Shown one piece after another: positions 23,777-34,221 of a DNA stretch of 64,000 nt. Position 1 is the first letter of the stretch. Every line of letters begins with the position of its first letter. The stretch comes from Lactuca virosa. Taxonomy: Eukaryota; Streptophyta; Magnoliopsida; Asterales; Asteraceae. The notes beneath the pieces are model-generated. The model made no database searches. It saw nothing but the letters and a program-made list of their open reading frames with translations, and was not told the origin of the DNA. A program made the translations under genes and the position numbers. The DNA lies in NCBI GenBank assembly GCA_928212115.1, contig CAKMRJ010003334.1, positions 37,032,282 to 37,096,281 of the forward strand, in the 5' to 3' direction.

Positions 23777-24400
23777 CAGGGTTCGTGAATGAAGCTGTGT
23801 TCCTTTGTCTTTTGCTCCTCCTCTTGCACGAGCTCTCTGTTCCTTCACCCTGCACATGCAAACTAGTTAGTTATTTATAGGCAATTGCTAGAAACTGTTT
23901 GGTAAAATGAGCGATTGGGACTTGTTCATCATGTAGATTTTATATTGTTTGATATGTTAACGCTTAATAGGTAAAATGAGCAAATAATTTCATCACAGAT
24001 GTCATCAACTATACACCAGTTCATCAATCAAACTTCAAACTTCAAAAAATTTGCCTCACAGATTCCCTAACATCGGAGCATAATTCCATCAAATAATTTA
24101 GTAAAAAACAGCAAATAATCAACTTCATAACCGATTTCATTGTATGTTGGGGAGAACATTGCGACTTCATCATCAATTTCAGCAAAAAACAAGAGAAAAA
24201 AAGGAAAAACTGAAAGAACATACCTGAAGGCAACCTCTGCTGTGCGACGGCGGCGCTGGAGGTCTGGGAGGGTGACGATGGCTGGAGAGGAAGAGGTGGA
24301 GGAGTGGACCGTCGGCTGTAAGGCGAGAGAGAAGAGGCGACGTTTAGGTCAGGCCAATTTTGAAAGCGAGGTCGTTCCTCATTTGTTTGTAGGGTTTTTG
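23777..24400 (-). promoter_or_regulatory. RRP7 leader exons and telo-box promoter element
   Basis: Two upstream exons are inferred: 24224 to about 24400, with donor at 24223, and 23849-23777, both with GT-AG boundaries. Read into the third exon they stay open in one frame but carry no ATG after a TGA at about 24350, so they are most likely 5' UTR. The sequence AAACCCTA (minus strand, 24397-24390), a telo-box typical of plant ribosome-biogenesis promoters, lies next to the first exon. Short upstream ATGs in this region would create uORFs if transcription starts above 24410. Confidence 0.6.
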
Positions 24401-24749
24401 AAAAACCCATTCAATGAGTTAATGGGTGTTAACTGTATTTTTAAAATTACTGATTTTTTAAAAAGTTAAGAAATTAAAAAAATGTTTGCACAATATTAAT
24501 TTTTTAGGCAAAAATGTGACATTTTTTAAATGTACAAAATTTTTGTTTTTTCTTTAAAGTCAATAAGTAGATGGGAAAGCTATTTCAAACATACCCTGAA
24601 TAATCTTTATAAAAAAAATTAAAATATTTTGGAAATTGACTTATAGGGTAATTATATTTTTTGTTTTGCTTATATTTAGGTAACTTTTTTTTGTGTATAG
24701 GTCTAGTTAACCAACTTGTTGGAAGTATTCACATATGACCATTATGACC
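24401..24749. other. RRP7 upstream flank, duplicated at 59170-59945
   Basis: AT-rich interval between the RRP7 first exon and the gypsy composite. It is colinear with 59170-59945, where the duplicate contains about 400 extra bases (roughly 59325-59740). Confidence 0.7.
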
Positions 24750-24754
24750 AGTTG

Positions 24755-25048
24755 TGTGACAACTGAAATTTTTTGAAACAAGCAAGGTCTAAATTGTAAC
24801 TGTCTACAAGTGAATTCACAACGTAATTTGTTGCAATAAAACTTTATAAACCAACAGGGGCATTATTTGTATAAGTAATATATATGCTTTGAAAATCATA
24901 TTCGTAATAAACACTTGAAAGTCAACAAGATGGACCAAGAATTACGAAAATTCCATTGGCATTTAAAGTGTTATAGGCCTAGGACCCCACAACCCTAGTG
25001 ATTTCGGTTTACTTAGGACCGAAATCAGTCAAATCACCCTTTAGTGGG
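24755..25048 (+). mobile_element. LTR0, first 290 bases of a gypsy LTR
   Basis: Matches the first part of LTR1 and LTR2 but is more diverged from them than they are from each other. It stops at TTTAGTGGG, where it fuses to pol; the intact LTR continues with TACACACAAG. Confidence 0.9.
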
Positions 25049-26943
25049 AGTGACCTTCAGCTGGGAGAATAAACAAGAAACTGCCTTCCAAACGCTTAAG
25101 CAAGCTCTGTGTAGCGCTCCAATCTTGTCTCTCCTAGAAGGGACCGAAGACTTTATGGTCTACTGTGATGCATCCAAGAAGGGCCTAGGGTGTGTGCTTA
25201 TGCAAAGAGGAAAGGTCATTGCCTATGCCTCAAGACAACTCAAGACTCATGAGGTCAATTACACCACACACAACCTCGAACTAGGAGCAGTGGTGTTTGC
25301 CCTGAAGATCTGGAGGCTCTACCTATACGACACAAAGTGCACCATCTTTACAGATCATAAGAGTCTTCAACACATTCTCAATCAAAAGGAGCTTAACATG
25401 AGACAACGACGATGGGTGGAACTACTAAATGACTACGAATGTGAAATTCGTTATCATCCAGGCTAGGCCAACGTAGTAGCAGACGCCCTGAGTCGAAAAG
25501 AATACTCGGGTCGCCGAGTAAAATCATTAACCATGACCATCCATTCACACCTGTCCGCACAGGTCAATGAGGCACAGCTAGAAGCCTTGAAACCCGATAA
25601 CATCTCAGGGGAGGCATTGCGGGGAATGGATAAAAACTTCGAAGTTAGGGATGACGGAGCTCGTTACTTCATGGATCGAATCTGGACACCGAGATTCAGC
25701 GGGTACAGAGACGTTGTCATGAACGAGGCTCACAGGAAAAAATACTTCGTTCATCCCGGTTCATACAAGATGTATATGGACCTAAAGAAACTTTATTGGT
25801 GGCCAAACATGAAGGCAGAGATCGCTAGCTATGTGGGAAAGTGCCTGACTTGTGCTAAGGTCAAGGTAGAATATCAAAAGCCCTCAGGTTTGCTTCAGCA
25901 TCCGGACATACCCCGAGTGGAAGTGGGAGCGGATAACTATGGACTTCATAACCAAGTTGCCCAAGACGACGGGTGGACTTGAAACCATCTGGGTGATCGT
26001 TGACATGTTAACCAAATCCACACACTTCCTACCAATAAAGGAGACCGACAAGATGGAGAAGCTTACATGGACGTACATTAAAGAAATTGTACGACTACAT
26101 GGTGTGCCAATATCTGTTATCTCCGACAGAGATAGTAGATTCACTTCACAGTTTTGGCAATCACTCCAAAATTCCTTGGGAACCAAACTCGATATGAGTA
26201 CAGCTTATCACCCTCAAACAGACGGTCAAAGCGAAAGGACCATTCAGACGCTGGAAGACATGTTGAGAGCATGTGTGATAGACTTTGGTAAGGACTGGGA
26301 TACCCATTTACCACTCGTCGAATTCTCCTACAATAATAGCTATCACACTAGCATCAAAGTTGTGTCATTCGAAGCCTTCTACGGACGCAAGTGTAGATAC
26401 CCTCTGTGTTGGGCTGAAGTGGGTGACACACAACTAGCAAAGAGGCAAGTGCCTGATAGCACACTCACCGGCCCAGAGATCATACGATTAACTACGGAAA
26501 AGATCGTCCAGATCTGTGAACGATTAAAGGCATCCCGGGATCGGCAAAAGAGTTATACTGATAAGCAACGAAAACCCGTGGAGTTCTAGGTTGGTGACCG
26601 CGTTCTATTGAATGTCTCACCCTGTAAGGGAATGATACGTTTTGGCAAACGTGGAAAGCTAAATCCAAGGTATATCGGGCCATTCGAGATCCTTGCTAGA
26701 ATCGGCCTGGTAGCTTACAAACTCCGACTACCACAAGAACTTAGTAACGTATATCCCACCTTCTACGTGTCCAACCTAAAGAAGTGTTTGTCCGACGAGA
26801 CTCTTGTAGTCCCACTCGGCGAAATCGAGGTAAACAAGAGTATACACTTCGTAGAGGAACCTGTGGAAATAATGGAAAGGGAGATCAAGAGAACGAAACA
26901 AAGTTGTATACCAATAGTGAAGGTCTGTTGGAACGCCAAGTGA
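25046..26943 (+). pseudogene. Gypsy pol 3' part, copy 1 (RNase H, integrase)
   Basis: Begins inside the RT/RNase H region (VTFSWENKQETAF) and runs through RNase H (VYCDASKKGLGCVL, FTDHKSLQHIL) and the zinc-binding HHCC region (KCLTCAKVK). The integrase core (MDFITKLP, ISDRDSRFTSQFW, HPQTDGQSERTIQTLE) and the C-terminal GKLNPRYIGPFEI/SNLKKCL region follow. In-frame stops lie at 25464 and 26587, both shared with copy 2. A private one-base insertion near 25915 (CATACCCCGAG for CATACCCGAG) shifts the frame. The stop after VCWNAK removes the usual tail. Confidence 0.9.
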
Positions 26944-27049
26944 GGGCCTAAATTCATTTAGGAGCGGGAAGATTAGATGAAACAGAAGAACCCATAACTT
27001 TTCCTCTAGTTGCAAGAACCTGTCCAAGATGCTAATTTCGAGACGAAAT

Positions 27050-27069
27050 TCCCTCTAACGGGGGGATGA
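27050..27069 (+). promoter_or_regulatory. Polypurine tract before LTR1
   Basis: AACGGGGGGATGA immediately precedes the TGTGACA of LTR1 and is the expected plus-strand priming site. The same sequence precedes LTR2 at about 36153-36165. Confidence 0.75.
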
Positions 27070-29344
27070 TGTGACAACTGGAAAATTTTGGAACAAGCAA
27101 GGTCTAAATTGTAACCGTGTACAAGTGAATTCACAACGTAATTTGTTGCAATAAAACTTTGTAAACCAAAAGGGGCATTATTCGTATAAGTAAATATATA
27201 TGCTTTGAAAATCATATTCGTAATAAACACTTGAAAGTCAACAAGATGGACCAAGAATTGCAAAAATTCCATTTGCATTTAAAGTGTTATAGGCCTAGGA
27301 CCCCACCACCCTAGTCATTTCAGTTTACTTAGGACCGAAATCACCTTTTAGTGGGTACACACAAGACCGAAATCACATGAACCATATGGACCGAAATCAT
27401 GCTAAGGACCCAAACTCCATGTCAAGACCGAAATCACCCTTAGTGGGTGATGACATGGCCGAAATCCTACCTAGGACCGAAATCACATGTGATTTCGGTC
27501 ATACTAAGGGGTTTTCAATGAGTTCTCGCCTGGAAAGAAGATAAGGAGGTTTGACTTTATGATTAGATATTTCACCCTTTTCCAATAACAAAGATTACCC
27601 AACAAATATCCATGCATTACCCAACAAATAACAAAGTAAATGTCACCTCACTTCCCCTCCTTATCTTTGGACGAGATCACTCCATAAACCCCACCCATTC
27701 CATTTTCTCTAAGGTTTACTCCATTCTCTCTCAAGAAAGTTAGCCAAAAATCTTCCAAGGATTAAATCTCCAAGCTTATTCTTAGTATTTTGGTAAGTTT
27801 TTCTTATTAATCTAGTGTTTTTATACACTATCATGTTAGTTTCATCTTATTTACACATATTATTATGTGTTAAAACTCTTAGGATAACATCACCTTCAAA
27901 GAGTTCATCAACCACATTCAAGTGTTTAGGCTTGGAAATCTTCACACCATCTCTTCAAACAACCCACAAATCCACTCAAGGTGAGTTCATACCCCCACAT
28001 TTTCGAGTTTTTCCTGTTTTTAAGGGGGGGGGGATACAAGTAAAACTTGGTTTACCACACAAATACTTGCAGAGTTTCATTCTTAGGTTAAAAATAAGGC
28101 ATTATTTGCATGAGTTATGGTTGTTACTAGCTTTTATACAATTATTAGAGATATATTAGTTTTGAAATGCAAAACTAACAAAAACAAAACATAATCTATG
28201 TTATAAAAATCATAAGAAAAATTATGATTTGTAAAACTACAAGGTTTATGGAAGCTTTTTACCAAAATATAACTTTTCTAACAAAAAGAGTTACATTCTA
28301 GATCATTTCACCATTTTGTGGGTTACAACCCAAAAATATGATGTTTTGACCATACATTTTGACACAAGACAAGATAGCTACTATGTATTTATATAAAAGA
28401 TTATATAAATAGTCTCAACAAACAAACAAGATAAACTATAATTGGTATAGTTTGGGGAGTCACAAACACCACATTATCATTTCGGAAGAAACATATAATT
28501 ATTTAAAGGTATAATTTTTTTATTTACAAAAGAAAAAGGATTTTTAGTTCATCACACGTAAACTCATTAAATCAATTATTTATGAGACACGTCTTCATAT
28601 ACTTATCTAAGTACCAACAAAAGTCTTGAATTATAACCAGAGTCTCTTGGAGGGAGAACGAGACAATTGTGTATACATCTATATGGAACTGACAATCCCG
28701 CACCCTAGCTGCTAGCTACAGCTGGACCGGCAGGTCTGGGGTGACAAATGTCGTTAACTTTCCGACGCCTGAAGAACGTCACAACATGCATATCAGTCAT
28801 AGTATGGTTATAAGAACTCACATGGGGAAACAACGACACATTTGGTTTATGGAGTTAACATACATTCAAGCAATTTTATATAAAGATAAAACTTCATAAC
28901 AACATTTTTCAACACAGCATTACTTACATTTTTAGTCTTGGGATTAAGACTTATAGCTCAATTCAAATGAAAATATTGGATTTTCTGAAAGTATACGCTA
29001 TCATTTTTACACAAGACAGTTACAAATCCTTTTCATACAAAACGCTTATGAATTCACCAACTTAATTGTTGACACTTTTCAAAATCACTTGTATTCTTAG
29101 GAAATCAGTAAACAGGTAACCACAAGAGTTTTTGGTGGATGGTACGTCGTCGCATCACGTTATTTACTTTTGTGATATGCAATTGATACCATGTAAACAA
29201 TGTTTTTGAGCACAATGTAAACTTATTAAATATTCAATACAACGGTTGTAATGCTTTGATTCGCTACTATTCAGTTGTTATGATACTGTACATGAAAGTC
29301 ATCCGCCCCCAGACGTTTCCGCCGTTCTGGTTTGGGGTGTGACA
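27070..29344 (+). mobile_element. LTR1 of gypsy composite
   Basis: 2275 bases, from TGTGACAACTGG to GGTGTGACA. A cluster of GACCGAAATCAC motifs in both orientations lies at 27330-27500. The likely transcribed leader starts near 27680 and carries TTTTGGTAAGT (about 27788) and CAAGGTGAGTTCA (about 27975), both donor-like. It serves as the 3' LTR of copy 1 and the 5' LTR of copy 2. Confidence 0.92.
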
Positions 29345-29347
29345 GAT

Positions 29348-29359
29348 TGGTATCAGAGC
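29348..29359 (+). promoter_or_regulatory. Primer-binding site for initiator Met-tRNA
   Basis: TGGTATCAGAGC, complementary to the 3' end of plant initiator methionine tRNA, lies three bases after LTR1. Confidence 0.93.
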
Positions 29360-30053
29360 ATTGTTTATAGCGAACTAGGTATATCAAACCATTTAAGATA
29401 TACAACTATAAATACAATGGGGCTAAAACACTCTGACGAAGAAGTATACTTTTAAAATATAATTGTATTTTTCTAAAAAGTATACGTACATGCATACATA
29501 CTAGAAACATTGTCATAATAAGAACCGTATAAAAGTATTTAGAGGAGTTAAACACTATGGTTAAGCCTAGACAGTTATGTAATCATATATGCGATAAATA
29601 TAGCCTGATCAACTATATTTATACGAGATATGACCAACATGTGTTTAGGAATAGTCGTGGTGGGCAACGAATCTATATGAGTATTTTAGAATACTACAGA
29701 ATCATACACTTAAGCCTTTCATGTATTTCTCATATATCTATTCTCGCACAGACGACATGGCAGGATTTCACATGCCCGGAGACCCCTATTTTCCTAACCA
29801 GGGAAATGGTGGGTGGATCGAAGAGGATCCCGAAGAGGATCCTGAGGAACTAATGGAAGAAGAACCCAAAGAAGAACCCGAAGAGGATCCAGAGGAGGAG
29901 GAAGAAGAAGACGAGGAAGAGGAAGATGAGGACTCAGACGCAGAGTCCGAAGTCATAAATCCTCCTTACATCGCTCGAGTTCCCGCACACCGACTACGCT
30001 ATCAGGGACCCACGCCCCGCTGGGCAGAGGACCTGGAAAGATGGAGCAGGCAC

Positions 30054-30160
30054 TAGAGTGAGCAAAAACCAAACCGCAAACCGAAAAACCAAAACCGAAA
30101 CAAAAACCGACGATGCGGTTTCTAGTTTTGAAAAAACCGCAAAAAAACCGAACCGCACCG

Positions 30161-30250
<90 letters not shown>

Positions 30251-30287
30251 GAATACAATAAATTAATTATATATATAGTGGATTTAA

Positions 30288-30323
<36 letters not shown>

Positions 30324-30852
30324 TGTGTGTGCAAAAAAAATAAAAGAAAACGTGTAAAAAAATGCAACAGACAAATTGCTTATATGTTTGTTGTCGCTAT
30401 CCCACATTGCTTGATAAAGAAAAAAATGAGGAATATAACTTATAAATGGACATAGCTAAAGATACTATGTATAAGAGATTTGGTTTTGTCGACCGGTTGG
30501 TTCCTTTGAACCAAGTGGTTCCATTCCACAAAGTTAAACTGTTATGGACCGAGTTGGTTCTATTTTAGTCCGAGTTGTTCTCATTTCAACTTTTGGTACC
30601 ATTTTTGATCGAGTTGGTTTTATTTTGGACATGAAAAATCATATCATTTTAACCGCAAAACCAAACCAATTTATTTTTCGGTTAAAAAAACCGAAACCGC
30701 ACCGAAATAACCACAAAACCGCAAGAAAAACTGCAAAACCGCACCGAAACAAAACCGCAAAGTTCGGTTTTTCAATATGAATAACCGCAACTTGCGGTTT
30801 GCGGTTCGGTTTGGTCCAAAAACCGCACCGAACCGCACCATGCTCACCCTTA
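30054..30852. mobile_element. hAT MITE inserted in gypsy upstream gene
   Basis: Ends TAGAGTGAGCA and TGCTCACCCTTA; flanks GCAGGCAC (30046-30053) and GCAGGCAA (30853-30860), an 8-bp duplication with one mismatch. The subterminal regions are packed with AACCGC/GCGGTT and CCGAACCGCACC motifs in opposite orientation at the two ends. The interior is a (TA)n-(TG)n tract and spacer. No transposase. The Ac-like TAGGG-type ends place it in hAT. Confidence 0.9.
30163..30246. repeat. (TA)n followed by (TG)n microsatellite
   Basis: A long TA run (about 30163-30218) passes directly into a TG run (to 30246). A second TA run lies at 30291-30319. Both are inside the hAT MITE. Confidence 0.95.
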
Positions 30853-31585
30853 GCAGGCAACAACATCAGTGGTCTCCATACGGCATGGAGCGAGGTTTCT
30901 ATAACCTCAGTCACGGAGGACCGGCGGACAGGGCCCTCCCTGTTATGGTTCAGCGAATCACACACCTCGGAGATCAGAAGAGGGCGTCAGCGAATCGGAT
31001 CATGGAGCTAGGGGCTGCTGCTGAGGCCACTGACGCACATGCTCGATTACTGAAGAGGGCTACCCTCGGGTATGTCACCTCATTGACAGTCTCCATGAGG
31101 ACCTTACCACCGCTCGACCGGAAGTAAGGGAGTACCAGGAGAGGCACTCGGCTCTCGAAGAGAGAGTGATCGCAGCTGAGCGTCGGATAACAGAGATACA
31201 GGGCGCCTCTACTTCATCCTATGACCCATAGGAGATTACCCGTCGTGAGTAGGGCATGTACTACTCATATCTTGTTTTTATTTATGAGTAACCGTTAGTG
31301 CTACTCTTTCATGTAGACCTTCTTAAAGGTCAAATTTTCAAAAACTATGTACTAGTACTATAATATCAATGAAATGGATATGCATTTTTATTTCATTGGA
31401 TGTTGCTATTTGTTATGCAATTGTTTACTCATTATAGTAAATTTCATTTGTAAATTGCTTGCAAATTTAATAACAACTAAACTTGATACATATATAAAAC
31501 AAGGCATTTCATTAGGGTGATGCCCGATTCATAACTTTTCTCAAAAAGTTATCGTCATTCCACCTTTACAATTTATGGCAGAAGT

Positions 31586-32718
31586 ATGCCACCAAGGAAG
31601 TCAAACAGACGCAAGAACAACACACCAATAGCCCCACCACCGCCACCACCTCCACAAATGGCTTATGTTGTGTTCCAGGCTGCCGTAACAACCGTTGTGG
31701 CTACCGTTGTGGCCCAAATCAGCAGTAACAACAACGGAAGCAAAAACGGGACTGATAGTTCCAATCAGGGAGAAAACCAAGGGCACCAGTGGATGTGCTC
31801 ATACAAAGAATTCATGAACTGCAAGCCCAAGACGTATCATGGCGACGACGGGGTCGTTACTTTGACAAGATGGTTTGAGAAAACTGTGTCCATCTTCGAA
31901 ATATGCGCCTGCCCAGACGAGTTCAAGGTCAAATATGCCGCATGTACATTTGCAGACTCAACCTTGTCGTGGTGGAACAGCCACGTTAAGACTTTGACTC
32001 TAGCCATGGCAAACGCCATGAGTTAGGAGGAATTGAAAGCCATGATGCTCGAGGAATACTGTCCAAGGAGCGAGATGCAGAAGCTGGAACAGGAACTGTG
32101 GGAACACTCCATGAAGGGCTCTGATATTGTCACCTACACCTCCCGCTTTAACGAACTGGCAACTATGTGCTTAGGAATGGTCACCCCAGAGGCCAAGAAA
32201 GTGGAACGATACATTTGGGGGCTATCCCCACAGATCCAGGGAATGGTCAAATCTGCCAACCCGAGCACCCTCGACAGTGCCAATCGTTGCACAGACTCTT
32301 GTCGACCAGGGAGTTCGTCAAGGCATCATAACTCCCACGCCCGAACAACCGAAGAGGGAAGACAACAAGAGGAAGTTTTGGAACAAAAAGAAGAGCCAAC
32401 CCACTCAAGACCCGACCAAGAAACAACAAACTGTGGTCGTCCATGCCATCACCGCCCCTGCACCAGCCAAGCGATACGCTGGAACCCTTCCAAAATGCGA
32501 CAAGTGCAACCTCCATCACAATGGAGCCTGCTGGGAGATGCACTGCAACAATTGCAACAAGAAGGCACATACCGCCCGTTACTATAGGACACCCCACCCA
32601 ACTAAACACCCAAGCCGCTAATGTCGGGGTGAGCCGCACATGCTACGGTTGCGGCAAGACGGGGCATTTCAAGAGGGAGTGCCCGAAGGCACAAAACAGA
32701 AATGGCAGAGGCATGTGA
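31586..32718 (+). pseudogene. Gypsy gag with zinc knuckle, broken
   Basis: The ATG at 31586 begins MPPRKSNRRKNN, a basic then proline-rich lead. The retrotransposon gag domain follows (FMNCKPKTYHGDDG, LTRWFEKTVSIFE, STLSWWNSHVKTL), and after a TAG at 32024 the frame continues (LKAMMLEEYCPRSEMQKLEQ, YTSRFNELATMC, YIWGLSPQIQGMV). Frame changes occur near 32275 and 32590. A CCHC knuckle, CYGCGKTGHFKRECPKA, is at about 32641-32690. It packages genomic RNA in intact relatives; this copy cannot make a full protein. Confidence 0.9.
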
Positions 32719-33300
32719 AGGGTTCTAGCAATGGGACATGAGGAGGCCGTGAGGGATCCCACCGTGGTTACTGGTACGTTTCTCCTAAACAACTCATATG
32801 CATGCATACTATTTGATAGTGGTGCGGAGAAAAGCTTTGTGAGCCACCATTTTAACCACTTACTCAGATAGAAACCCCAAACACTAAATGAAACATTCAC
32901 CGTAGAAATGGCCAATGGAAAAACAGAAAACACTAAAGATATATACATAGGATGCACTCTAACTCTAAACAAACATTCCCTTCCAAATTGACCTGATGTC
33001 AGTCACCATAAGGAGTTTTGATGTTATCATCGACATGGATTGGTTGAGCCCTCACCATGCCGATATCTTGTGTTATGAAAAGGTCGTTCGCCTTAATCTG
33101 CCAAGTAGCGAAACCCTCGTCATTTATGGCAACAAACCCGGCGCGAATCTACAAATCATCTCCCGCATCAAGGCTCAGAAATATCTACGCAAAGAATACC
33201 ACGCCTTCTTAGCTCATGTCATTGATAAGAAACAAGAAGTGCAAGACATCAAGGATATTCCCGAGGTTTGCAACTTTCCCGATGTATTCCCATAAGACCT
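32719..33300 (+). pseudogene. Gypsy aspartic protease region, broken
   Basis: ACILFDSGAEKSFVSHHF near 32795-32850 contains the retropepsin DSGA motif. A stop follows at about 32868, then MSVTIRSFDVIIDMDWLSPH (32996 on), the usual stretch between protease and reverse transcriptase. Confidence 0.8.
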
Positions 33301-34215
33301 TCCGGGAATCCCACCCATATGCCAAGTCGAGTTCATAATCGACTTAATCCGCGGAGCCACCCCCATAGCCAAATCCCCATACCGTTTAGCACCGGTTGAA
33401 ATGCAGGAACTGTCCAGCCAACCAAATGAACTAATGAGCAAAGGATTCATTCGACCGAGCTTCTCACCTTGGGGAGCACCGGTCTTGTTCATGAAAAAGA
33501 AGGACGGATCATTCTGCATGTGCATAGACTACCGAGAACTGAACAAGCTCACTATCAAAAACCGTTATCCCCTACCTCGAATCGACGACTTATTTGATCA
33601 ACTGCAAGGATCGAGCTACTTCTCAAAGATTGATCTAAGGTCGGGGTACCATTAGCTGCGAATTCAGGATGAAGATATTCCGAAGACGGCATTTAGAACT
33701 CGCTATAGCCACTACAAGTTTGTGGTGATGCCCTTTGGTTTGACTAATGTACCTGCAGTATTCATGGACCTAATGAACCGTGTGTGCCGACCTTACTTGG
33801 ATAAATTCGTGATAGTATTCATCGACGACATAATAATTTATTCATGAAGTAAGGAGGAACATAGTCAGCATCTACGGCAGGTCTTGGAGACGTTAAGGGC
33901 AGGAAATCTATACGCAAAGTTCTCAAAGTGCGAGTTCTGGATTTGAAAAGTAGACTTCTTGGGGCACGTAGTCAATGAGGAAGAGATACATGTGGACCCT
34001 TCCAAAGTCACAGCGATTGAAAACTGGGCAACACCAAGAACACCGACAAAGATCCGCCAGTTTTTGGGTCTTGCTGGCTACTACCGAATATTTATACAAA
34101 ACTTCTATAAGATCGCAAAGTCGCTCACTACCTTGAATCATAAGGGAGTGACCTTCAGCTGGGAGAATAAACAAGAAACTGCCTTCCAAACGCTAAGCAA
34201 GCTCTGTGTAGCGCT
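33301..34215 (+). pseudogene. Gypsy reverse transcriptase, broken
   Basis: Motifs in order: MQELSSQPNELMSKGFIRPS, PWGAPVLFMKKKDGSF, CIDYRELNKLTIKNRYPLPR, then active site VFIDDIIIYS (about 33817), then FLGHVVNEEEIHVDPSK and FLGLAGYYRIFIQNF. In-frame stops lie at about 33653, 33845 and 33944. A one-base loss near 34187 (ACGCTAAGC for ACGCTTAAGC) shifts the frame relative to copy 1. Confidence 0.9.
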
Positions 34216-34221
34216 CCAATC

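Larger units (their letters stand above)
29757..31230 (+). pseudogene. Extra acidic/coiled-coil gene upstream of gag, split by hAT
   Basis: The ATG at 29757 opens a frame with a strongly acidic stretch (runs of EDPEE and EEEEDEEEEDED, residues about 20-70), then ARVPAHRLRYQGPTPRWAED. A hAT MITE splits it after 30053. Beyond the MITE it continues (QWSPYGMERGFYNLSHGGPA, ITHLGDQKRASANRIMELGA) to a heptad-rich tail (EYQERHSALEERVIAAERRI). A frameshift near 31085 lies before the tail, which closes at a TAG near 31229. A gap of about 350 bases separates it from gag. I do not recognise a family; it may be an additional structural protein of this gypsy lineage. Confidence 0.6.

Noticed and set aside
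24042..24410. 122-codon minus-strand frame over the RRP7 leader (rich in Pro and Ser)
   Set aside because: It reads through the donor at 24223 into an intron and does not join the RRP7 frame; it is treated as UTR shadow.
28680..28780. CTAGCTGCTAGCTACAGCTGG inverted run in the gypsy LTR as a regulatory site
   Set aside because: A single low-complexity palindromic stretch, present in both LTRs simply by descent, with no supporting context.
30058..30261. Small Tyr/Ile-rich protein
   Set aside because: The frame is only the translation of the hAT subterminal array and its TA/TG microsatellite.
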